Of a DNA stretch of 16,689 bases, positions 6,340 through 13,800 are shown one piece after another. The stretch's first letter is position 1, and each line of letters begins with the position of its first letter. Source of the stretch: Patescibacteria group bacterium (GTDB lineage Bacteria > Patescibacteriota > Minisyncoccia > Minisyncoccales > DG-74-1); NCBI GenBank assembly GCA_030016465.1, contig JASEJL010000009.1:1-16689 (forward strand), written 5' to 3'. The notes below the pieces were generated by a model that ran no database searches, was not told the DNA's origin, and saw nothing but the letters and a program-made list of their open reading frames with translations. Position numbers and translations under genes: made by a program.

Positions 6340-6921
6340 TTAGTTTAATTTAAAATGTTTTCGTAGCCAATCATCTTCTCCAATGTCTTCACAAACAATT
6401 AACCTCAGTTCTCTATTAGATAAACCAAAAAATTCTCTTAGAAGTTCTATTTCATCTCGACAATCGAAAGGAAAAATCCAGACACTTTTTTGAAAAGGAT
6501 AAAAACCTAATTCCTTCAATTTTCCTCGGAAGGCATCTCGCCAAATTCTCTTGAGTTCGGAAATATCAAAAAAGATTATCCGCCATTTTCCATCCCATTT
6601 TTTAGGTCTTTTGATTTGCAAACTGTCTATCTGAAGCCAACCAGCTTTCTTTTTCCCTTTTTCAGTCAGAAAGATGTGAATATCGTAATTTCTTCTGATC
6701 ATCTTGAGACAACCTTCTTTACGCAGTCTGTAAAAAACATTGGAGAGTCTCTGTCTTTTATATTTTTTCCATTTTGGAAACTGCTTCAAGAGATTTAAAA
6801 CAAAATAAGGCGAACTGGCAGCAACGTATACCATTCCCATTACTGCCAATCTTAAAAGGATATCCTTTACAATCTCCGATTTCGGTTTTCGAAAATAATA
6901 TTTATATTTTCCCAACCCCAT
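6340..6921 (-). CDS. PaaX-like regulator with winged-helix and Cas2-like domains
   Basis: The function is unknown; the family is recognised from layout and motifs. With the ATG at 6921 it has 193 residues (a TTG at 6930 would add three). Residues about 45-92 look like a winged-helix DNA-binding domain (RLSNVFYRLRKEGCL, then IHIFLTEKGKKKA). Residues about 112-193 form a Cas2/PaaX C-terminal ferredoxin-like fold: KWRIIFFDISE with Asp119, a helix RDAFRGKLKELGF, FQKSVWIFPFDCRDEIELLREFF, and LRLIVCEDI. Such proteins are often labelled Cas2, but there is no CRISPR array or cas1 here and the N-terminal domain argues for a regulator. A TATAAT at 6930-6935 predicts an almost leaderless mRNA. Near-identical 36-bp palindromes flank the gene; the upstream one overlaps the promoter, suggesting autorepression. 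No HUH transposase motif is visible. Confidence 0.8.
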   Translation of the reverse strand: MGLGKYKYYFRKPKSEIVKDILLRLAVMGMVYVAASSPYFVLNLLKQFPKWKKYKRQRLSNVFYRLRKEGCLKMIRRNYDIHIFLTEKGKKKAGWLQIDSLQIKRPKKWDGKWRIIFFDISELKRIWRDAFRGKLKELGFYPFQKSVWIFPFDCRDEIELLREFFGLSNRELRLIVCEDIGEDDWLRKHFKLN

Positions 6922-6929
6922 CTTTAACA

Positions 6930-6935
6930 ATTATA
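6930..6935 (-). promoter_or_regulatory. -10 box of the PaaX/Cas2-like gene
   Basis: A perfect TATAAT on the minus strand overlaps the edge of palindrome copy 2 and predicts a start near 6923, two bases before the ATG at 6921. The expected -35 region (about 6953-6959) falls inside the palindrome and is far from consensus, so a protein bound to the palindrome would block this promoter. Confidence 0.55.
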
Positions 6936-6969
6936 TCTCATTAATTCACGATCGTGAGATAATGAGATA
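6934..6969. repeat. 36-bp near-palindrome, copy 2 (promoter of the PaaX/Cas2-like gene)
   Basis: It matches copy 1 (6301-6336) at 35 of 36 positions, in the same orientation, with the core TTCACGATCGTGA. It covers the predicted -35 to -10 region of the PaaX/Cas2-like gene and sits 36 bp beyond the ftsK stop codon. It is a likely operator for autoregulation. Confidence 0.9.
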
Positions 6970-7005
6970 TTGGAGGTGATTGAAATTTACAGTTTTGAAA
7001 AAATT

Positions 7006-10000
7006 TTAGATTTTTTGCCAGCCTTCACTTTCAGGGTGGGTGGATGAGTTATGGCTATAGTCTTCGTTTTCTTCAGCGGATTTGATATAAACCTCTCTTG
7101 GTTTGGCACCCTCTCCTGGTCCCACCACTCCTCTTTCTTCCATGATATCAATTAATCTGGCTGCCCGGGCATAACCAATTCTTAATTTTCTTTGCAACAG
7201 AGAAGCCGAGGCCTTTCTGGCTTCAATAACTACTCTTTTGGCTTCTTCGTACAAAGGGTCTTGCCCGTTTTCAAATCCAATTTCCCTGGATAAACCTCCT
7301 CCTCCCACTAAAATTTCCTCAGTTAAGGGAAAGGTTTGGGAGGGTAAAGAAATCCCTCCTGCTGCACCAAATTTTTGTGTAGAGGTTGATTTTAGCCAAT
7401 TGACCACTCTTTTGATCTCTTTTTCAGTCACATAAGCACTTTGAATTCTTTTTGGTTTAACAATTTCGGCTGAAACAAAAAGCATATCTCCCAAGCCCAA
7501 AAGTTTTTCAGCACCAGCCATATCTAAAACGGTTCTCGAGTCAACTTGGGAGGCAACCTGAAAGGTAACTCGAGAAGTAATATTGGCCTTGATTAAACCA
7601 GTAATCACTTCCACTGAGGGTCTTTGAGTAGCCACCACTAAATGAATCCCGACCGCTCTAGCCATTTGGGCTAACCTGACAATCCCGGCTTCCACCTCCC
7701 TTCCTCGACTAGCCATTAAATCAGCTAGCTCGTCAATAATTAAAACAATATAAGGTAAAGGCGTTTTTTCAAGTCTTAAAGCTTTTTCATTGTAACTGTT
7801 AAAGTCTCTTGCGCCCAAACTGGATAAAATATCAAATCTTCTTTCCATCTCAACGATCAACCATTTTAAAACATTAATCGTTTTTTGGCCATCAAAAATA
7901 ACCGGTGACAAAAGATGAGGCAATTCATTATAAATTGAAAATTCAACTCTTTTGGGGTCAATTAAAATAAATCTCAGAATTTCCGGAGAGTTACGATAAA
8001 GCAAAGAAAGAATTAAACCATTCAAAAAAATAGTATTATGGTTAACAAAACCATTCCCGACAAAAGAATCTGAGCCAGGAACAAAAAAGTCATAGCCAAC
8101 TCCAGAAGTTCGCTCTATCTTTTTTACTCTATCCCAATAAAAATTTCTTTGGGAAATTTTCGACAGGTCCATTCGCAAAAACGAATGGGAGGACGTGGAG
8201 AGGAGGTTGTAATTTAATTCCTGATATTCTGGTTTTTGAGAAATAGATTGATAAAAATTTAAAATTTTCTTTAAACTTTGATAGCCAGGTGTTCTAAACC
8301 CTGAGTTATAACTCTTTAAAGAACTAAAGGCGTATTTGGAAACTAAAATCCCCGATTGATAGCTCCATCCACGATTAATTAAGTAAACAAAACGATTAAA
8401 GTATTTTTGAGTAATCTTTTTGAGTAAAGAAGAAATATGAGGAATTAAGTCAATATTAGAATTTGAAGACAATTTGAAGAATTGTTCGGCTTTTTTATAT
8501 TTTTCTTTTCTGATAAAGCCAATTTCTTTAATGAGTTTCCGCGCATCGTCTCCATAGATAGAAATTTTATAATATTCATTGTTGGCATATTTTTTTACTT
8601 TCTTGATTGAAAGCGAAGAAACGATACCAAAATTCAAAAGCATAATATGCACTTGAGAAGCTAGTTTTTTACTGCTAATGCAAAGCTCTATTGAATTTTT
8701 TCCTACATATCCATCATTATCAAAAATAGCTTTTAAATAAGCGGCGACTATTTCTTTAGGAGCTTCCCTAATTGCCCGAGGCATTTCTTTCTGGGATGAC
8801 TTAACAGATTCCATTCCTAAATAAGTGAGGAATTCTTTCAAGTGGATACTCTCTATTATTATATCTTTGACTTTATTATTTGAATTAGAACCAGTCTTTT
8901 TCTCAATAAATTGAGTGATTCCAAAAAGTTTTTTGAGAAGTTTTTTATATAAAGAAAGTAGTTTTGGATTGGCCTGACTGTAAACTACTCGATGAGTTCT
9001 TCTTCTTTTTATTGAAAGATCTCCATTGGCAGTTAGCAGTCCTAAGAACTGAGCCAACTGAGGAGTCATTTTTGAAGGGAAGAAAATCTTTCTATGATAA
9101 ATTTTAATCTTGCTTGGTTTAAAATTAAAAAGATCAATTTTGTTACCAAATAGAGCCGGACCACGACTAATTGCTACATAGTCGCCTTTTTTAATTAAAG
9201 AAGCTGGCTTCCACTCCTCAGAGCCATCTTCTCCCATTGTCCAAAGAGGATGTTCAGCAGTTGCCTCAATTTGATAACCTCGACTGGTGGATAATTTATA
9301 AAATTGACAAATCCCGTTGTTATAGCTTTTAGCTGTCTCTTCAATTCCGTCTCTAGTGACAAGTTTGATTTTAAAATCGACTTCGCTATTTAAAGGAAGA
9401 GGACAAAGCTCTCCAAAAGTCAACATTCCTTTTTCAGTAAAGATAAAAGTATCTACCCCAACAGTTTTTCCCGTTCCGGTTGAGCCGGCTACCAGTAAAT
9501 GGGGCATCCGAGCCAAATCGGCATAGACAGGATTTCCCAAAACATCTCTTCCTAAAACGAAGGTTAGATTAGAAATTGATTGTTGAAATTGAGGGAAAGA
9601 AATCAAATCTCTTAATCTTACCTGGGCTCTAATTTTATTTGGGATTTCAATGCCAACCAAAGATTTGCCAGGTATCGGCGCCTCTATCCGGATGGGATGG
9701 CTGGCTAAAGCTAAAGCCAGGTCATTAGAAAGAGCAGTAATTTTTGATAATTTTATGCCCTCGGCCGGCTTTAAAGTATACTGAGTAACTGTTGGTCCAA
9801 CATTTATTTCCGACATCTCAACCGAAATCCCAAAATTCTCCAGGGTTTTTTTAATAATGGCCGCGTTGGTTCTGATATCGCCGGCTGTTGGTTTTTCTCT
9901 TTCCGAATCTAACAATTCCAAAGCCGGTGGCTGATATTCCTCCCCCACCACTTTGGATAGTGGGGGAGAAATTGGTTGAGTTTTTAATTCTAAAGAAGGT

Positions 10001-10668
10001 TCCTGAATTGTCTTAGCTTCTTTCTCAAAAGTGATGGAGGGCTCAACTTCCTTTATTTTGAAAGAGGGTTCGCCCACCACTTTTCTGAACATTCGCCTCA
10101 CTAGAGGTTGTTTTTCCTCTTTTTTTTCAAGTCTTCTTTCTTTTTCTAAAAAACTGGTAGGTTGTTTTAATAAGTGCCAGAAAATTAAACTAGAAATTAA
10201 AATTAGGCCGGCAAAAATAATCTGACTGACCCAGAAGCCAAAAAACTGAAAAAATGGTTTGGCAATTAAATAACCCAGCCACCCTCCTTCTTTAAGGTTT
10301 AAGTTTAAAGTGCCAAGAATGCCGCTGATTGCCAAAATTACGAGAAAAATTGCTAAAATTTCGGCAAAGAAAAATTTTTTATATTTTGTTAAAAAAAAGG
10401 CCAGACCTGAAAGAACCAATATCAAGGGCAAAAGAAAAACTGTTTTACCAATTAAAAAATGGATGGTGAAAAAGATAAATTGTCCTGCCTTACCCGCCTC
10501 GTTAAAAAAACTCAGAGTAATAATTATTGCCAGCAAAAAAACTGTCACTCCAGCAATCTTTTTTTTGATTTCTTCAGGTAAAACAAACTTGCTGGGTTTT
10601 TTTTCTTTAATTTTTTTATTCTTCTTCATATTTAGGGTGGAGTGGGTGGGTCGTAGTCTTTTTTTCAT
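7006..10668 (-). CDS. ftsK: DNA translocase FtsK with an in-frame intein
   Basis: FtsK/SpoIIIE is a membrane-anchored hexameric ATPase that pumps chromosomal DNA through the division septum. The 1220-residue precursor becomes 743 residues after intein removal, a normal length. Order: about four membrane helices (39-56, 77-94, 101-120, 144-166), a Pro/Glu-rich linker (170-260), the motor with P-loop GSTGTGK (395-401), then the intein (402-878). The motor resumes with TIFLNG, ILIDPKRVEF and Walker B IVLIIDE (974-980), followed by ATQRPSV and a C-terminal gamma winged helix (about 1134-1196). The ATG at 10668 has GAGAG immediately before it. A second ATG at residue 14 would remove an odd N-terminal extension. 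A TAAAAT at 10678-10683 predicts a 3-nt leader. Palindromic repeats lie in the linker, the intein and the C-terminal tail. Confidence 0.97.
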   Translation of the reverse strand: MKKRLRPTHSTLNMKKNKKIKEKKPSKFVLPEEIKKKIAGVTVFLLAIIITLSFFNEAGKAGQFIFFTIHFLIGKTVFLLPLILVLSGLAFFLTKYKKFFFAEILAIFLVILAISGILGTLNLNLKEGGWLGYLIAKPFFQFFGFWVSQIIFAGLILISSLIFWHLLKQPTSFLEKERRLEKKEEKQPLVRRMFRKVVGEPSFKIKEVEPSITFEKEAKTIQEPSLELKTQPISPPLSKVVGEEYQPPALELLDSEREKPTAGDIRTNAAIIKKTLENFGISVEMSEINVGPTVTQYTLKPAEGIKLSKITALSNDLALALASHPIRIEAPIPGKSLVGIEIPNKIRAQVRLRDLISFPQFQQSISNLTFVLGRDVLGNPVYADLARMPHLLVAGSTGTGKTVGVDTFIFTEKGMLTFGELCPLPLNSEVDFKIKLVTRDGIEETAKSYNNGICQFYKLSTSRGYQIEATAEHPLWTMGEDGSEEWKPASLIKKGDYVAISRGPALFGNKIDLFNFKPSKIKIYHRKIFFPSKMTPQLAQFLGLLTANGDLSIKRRRTHRVVYSQANPKLLSLYKKLLKKLFGITQFIEKKTGSNSNNKVKDIIIESIHLKEFLTYLGMESVKSSQKEMPRAIREAPKEIVAAYLKAIFDNDGYVGKNSIELCISSKKLASQVHIMLLNFGIVSSLSIKKVKKYANNEYYKISIYGDDARKLIKEIGFIRKEKYKKAEQFFKLSSNSNIDLIPHISSLLKKITQKYFNRFVYLINRGWSYQSGILVSKYAFSSLKSYNSGFRTPGYQSLKKILNFYQSISQKPEYQELNYNLLSTSSHSFLRMDLSKISQRNFYWDRVKKIERTSGVGYDFFVPGSDSFVGNGFVNHNTIFLNGLILSLLYRNSPEILRFILIDPKRVEFSIYNELPHLLSPVIFDGQKTINVLKWLIVEMERRFDILSSLGARDFNSYNEKALRLEKTPLPYIVLIIDELADLMASRGREVEAGIVRLAQMARAVGIHLVVATQRPSVEVITGLIKANITSRVTFQVASQVDSRTVLDMAGAEKLLGLGDMLFVSAEIVKPKRIQSAYVTEKEIKRVVNWLKSTSTQKFGAAGGISLPSQTFPLTEEILVGGGGLSREIGFENGQDPLYEEAKRVVIEARKASASLLQRKLRIGYARAARLIDIMEERGVVGPGEGAKPREVYIKSAEENEDYSHNSSTHPESEGWQKI
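7018..7039. repeat. imperfect palindrome in the ftsK 3' coding end
   Basis: CCAGCC (7018-7023) and GGGTGG (7034-7039) pair with one mismatch around a 10-nt loop. The sequence encodes the last residues of FtsK, THPESEGW, beyond the gamma domain. Similar AGGGTGG-containing sequence occurs at the 5' end of ftsK (10634-10650), where it encodes the extension before Met14. Confidence 0.4.
8035..9465 (-). mobile_element. intein in the FtsK Walker A motif with LAGLIDADG endonuclease domain
   Basis: The 477-residue insertion (FtsK residues 402-878) separates GSTGTGK from TIFLNG; removing it restores GSTGTGKTIFLNG, a correct FtsK P-loop. Splicing motifs: an N-terminal block TVGVDTFIF, block B GYQIEATAEHPLW with the TxxH pair Thr470/His473, block F VGYDFFVPG with Asp860, and the C-terminal NGFVNHN followed by Thr879. 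By alignment the first residue is Thr402 rather than the usual Cys, Ser or Ala. The endonuclease is a two-motif LAGLIDADG type: FLGLLTANGD (541-550) has Asn548 at the usual Asp position, while YLKAIFDNDGY (644-654) keeps Asp652. The first motif suggests weakened or lost cutting. A 7-bp-stem hairpin repeat lies in frame at 8169-8188. Confidence 0.93.
8169..8188. repeat. in-frame hairpin repeat inside the intein
   Basis: CCATTCG (8169-8175) and CGAATGG (8182-8188) form a perfect 7-bp stem around a 6-nt loop, extended by a G-T pair. It encodes SSHSFLRMD (FtsK residues 826-834), between the endonuclease domain and the C-terminal splicing block. The peptide looks foreign to its surroundings. Confidence 0.6.
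9940..9968. repeat. in-frame hairpin repeat in the FtsK linker
   Basis: CTCCCCCAC (9940-9948) and GTGGGGGAG (9960-9968) form a perfect 9-bp GC-rich stem around an 11-nt loop, in a region otherwise AT-rich. It encodes SPPLSKVVGE (about residues 234-243) in the flexible linker between membrane helices and motor. A half copy sharing CCCACCACTTT lies at about 10073-10084 and encodes KVVGE again (196-200). Confidence 0.75.
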
Positions 10669-10677
10669 CTCTCTTTT

Positions 10678-10683
10678 ATTTTA
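10678..10683 (-). promoter_or_regulatory. candidate ftsK -10 box
   Basis: TAAAAT on the minus strand predicts a transcription start near 10671, three bases before the ftsK ATG. No good -35 element is visible, so this is supported mainly by the same near-leaderless geometry seen at ychF and the PaaX/Cas2-like gene. Confidence 0.35.
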
Positions 10684-10692
10684 ACACAAAAT

Positions 10693-10831
10693 ACTTATAG
10701 ATACTTGCAGTCTTTGACTGCGAAAAATTCATAGAAATTAACCTGCCACCTTTTTATTCTTCCTCCCTAAATCTTAGGAGAAAAAGATAAGGGGTTAATA
10801 TCGCGAACAAAGCGAGCAAATCTCTATAAGT
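10693..10831. repeat. REPIN/MITE-like unit with 16-bp terminal inverted repeats
   Basis: The left end ACTTATAGATACTTGC (10693-10708) and the inverted right end ACTTATAGAGATTTGC (10831-10816) match at 14 of 16 bases; similarity continues inward with gaps to an ATTAACC on each side. The left end carries a perfect GCAGTC/GACTGC hairpin (10707-10721), the right end a TCGC/GCGA stem (10801-10815). The 139-bp unit fills most of the 174-bp rpoC-ftsK spacer and has no coding potential. It resembles paired palindromic repeats (REPINs). No T-run follows the hairpins, so it is not an obvious terminator. Confidence 0.6.
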
Positions 10832-10842
10832 TTCTATAAATA

Positions 10843-13800
10843 TCAATTAGTCTTTTTAAAACCTGTCCCGGCAGGAATTAGTTTTCCAATAATTACATTC
10901 TCTTTAAGTCCACGGAGTTTATCTTCCTTTCCTTCAATGGCAGCTTTAATTAAAACTCGCGAGGTTTCTTGAAAAGAGGCGGCTGACAAAAAAGAGTCGG
11001 TAGTCAAGGCCACTCGGGAAATCCCCAGTAAAATGGGAACTCCCTTAGCCAGTTTTTTATTTTCTTTTTTTAAAGACATATTTTCTTCCAAGAATTTTGC
11101 TCTTTCAACCACCTCGTTGGGCGTGAAATTAGAATCACCGGCTTCCTTGATTCTTACTCTGGAAAACATCTGGCGAATTATCACCTCTAAATGTTTATCA
11201 TGAATTTGGGCTCCCTGAGAGACATAGATTTTCTGGATTTCTTTAATCATGTAGCGCCAGGTATTTTCCAATCTGGTCAATTTAAAAAGTTCCTTTAGGT
11301 CTAAATTTCCCTCGCAAAGAGGTTGACCTTTCTTAACTTTTTCACCCTTTTTTACCCAAATAGCCGCCGACGCCGGAATTTGATATTCAAGAATTTCTGT
11401 TTTAGGTTTTGTATTTTGCTTAGCCCGTAGCATCCCGGAGGAATTACGTTGAGAGGCTTCAGATTTTATTCTTATGGTTTTTTTGGGAGTAATTTCAACT
11501 ACGGTTCCATCAACTTCGGCTATTACCGCCTTGCCAGCCGGAGTCCGAGCTTCAAAAATTTCCTGAACTCTAGGCAAACCAAAAGTAATATCGCCACCAC
11601 CAGCTACTCCACCGGTGTGAAAAGTCCTCATTGTTAATTGCGTCCCTGGTTCGCCGATAGCCTGGGCTGCCACAATTCCGACGGCTTCTCCGATACCAAC
11701 TAACTTATTATATCCCAAATCCCAGCCATAACATTTTTGACAGACCCCTCTCAAACTCTGACAGGTTAAAGGAGAACGAATTTTAACTTTTTCAATTTGT
11801 TTTTTAATTATTTTTTCTCCATTCTTCCAATCAATGAGTTCTCCTTTCTTTAAAACACCCTGGATATCTTCTAAAGAAATGCGGCCGACAATTTTTTCAA
11901 AAAAATTCTGGCCAATCTCATCAGCATCCGATCTGAAAACCTCAATTCCCTGCTGAGTCTTACAATCTTCTTCGGAAATCACCACCTCGTGAGCAACGTC
12001 AACTAATCTGCGGGTTAAATAACCAGCCGTGGCAGTTCTTAAAGCGGTGTCAGCCGTTCCTTTTCTAGCGCCATGAGTGGAAATAAAGTATTCCAAAACA
12101 TCAAATCCTTCTTTGTAAGAATTCTTGACTGGCAACTCAATAATTTGACCCAGAGGATTAATCACTAAACCTTTCATCCCGGTCATCTGAACCGGTTGGT
12201 CCCAGCTTCCTCTGGCGCCAGCATCAATAATTTGAAAAACCGGACCATCCTTAGGCAAAGTTTTGGAAACTTGCGCCTCAACCTCGCTTTTTGCCCTTGT
12301 CCAAACACTAATCACTTTAGCCCGCTTTTCTTCATTTGAAAGAAACCCTTTTTTAAAATGTTCTCCAATTTTTTCAATTTCTTTTTCAGCTCTTTCTAAA
12401 ATTCTTTTTTTCTCAGAAGGAACAATTAAATCATCTATTCCCCAAGATATCCCGGCCAGAGTGCTATACTCAAATCCCAGTTCCTTGATTTTGTCCAGGG
12501 TTTCTTCCTGAACTTGAAGGCTATATTTTTCAATAATTTCGGCCACAATTTCTTCTAAATCCTTAACCCGAATTTGTTTATTCTGAAAAGGAAAATTATT
12601 TGGCAAAGCCTGATTAAATAAGATTCTCCCCACACTCGTTTCAATCGAACCCATTGGTTTAGTCTGTCTAATTTGAATTTTGGCTCGTAAGTCAATATCA
12701 CCGAATTCATAAGCTAATATTGCTTCGGTGAACGAACCAAATATCTTGCCCTCACCCTTAACGCCTTCAATAATTCTAGTCAGCCAATAGCAGCCAAGAA
12801 CAATATCCTGATAAAGAGTGACGATAGGAGTGCCGGTGGCTGGTTTCAAGAGGTTCAAACTGGCTAACATTCTTTCTCTACTCTCTTTTTGAGCTAGATC
12901 GGATAGGGGTAAATAGACTGCCATTTGGTCACCATCAAAATCGGCATTAAAAGCCCGACAAATCATGGGATGAATTCGAATTGACTCGCCCTCAATCAGT
13001 ATCGGATAGAAGGCGCTAATGCTTAGACGGTGTAGGGTCGGGGCCCGATTGAGCAAAACTAGCTTTTCTTTAACCACCTCTTCCAGGCTTGCCCAGACTT
13101 CGTCAGTTTCCTCTTCGATTATCCGCGAGGCGGCCCGGACATTATAGGCCAATTCTTTTTCCAGAATTTTTTTAATGACAAAAGGTTTAAAAAGCTCCAG
13201 AGCCATTCTTTTGGGAATGCCCACCTGGTTAATTTTCAATTCCGGTCCAACCACAATCACCGATCTACCAGAATAATCAACTCTTTTACCCAGAAGATTC
13301 TGCCTGAATCTGCCCTGTTTGCCCTTTAACATATCAGCTAAGGACTTTAGAGGTCTTCTTCCACCGGTTGTTGCCTGAGTCATTATTCCCTTTCTCATAC
13401 CATTGTCAATCAAAGCATCCACCGCTTCCTGCAACATTCTTTTTTCATTTCTGATAATCACCTCGGGCGCATTAATCTCCAATAAATATTTTAGACGATT
13501 ATTCCTGTTGATTACCCGGCGATATAAATCATTTAAATCAGAGGAGGCATATCGGCCACCATCTAATTGAACCATTGGCCGTAAATCCGGTGGTAAAACC
13601 GGTAAAATAGTCAAAAACATCCATTCCGGCCTGACCCCTGCGCGCAACATTCCCTGAAATAATTTCAATCTTCTTAAAATTTTTCTTTTTGCCTCGGGAG
13701 CTGACTCTTCCAGATCCTTTTTCATTTTTTCAATCTCCTTTTTCAAATCAATTTTTTCAAAAATTTTTCTCAAGGTCTCGGCTCCGGTTCCGGCTTCAAA

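Noticed and set aside
6340..6921. Calling the PaaX/Cas2-like gene a CRISPR Cas2
   Set aside because: There is an N-terminal winged-helix region, no cas1 and no CRISPR array in the window; the two palindromes are not a spacer-repeat array.
6972..6981. GGAGGTGATT on the plus strand, an ideal Shine-Dalgarno sequence
   Set aside because: Only a TTG-started frame of ten codons follows, running antisense into the ftsK end, and flanking genes are on the minus strand.
10310..10684. A 124-codon plus-strand frame opposite the 5' end of ftsK
   Set aside because: It is antisense to the FtsK membrane region, with composition expected of a shadow frame and no motif.
10745..10790. Hairpin CTCCTAA/TTAGGGAG as an rpoC terminator
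   Set aside because: On the minus strand it is preceded, not followed, by the T-run, and the stem has a bulge.
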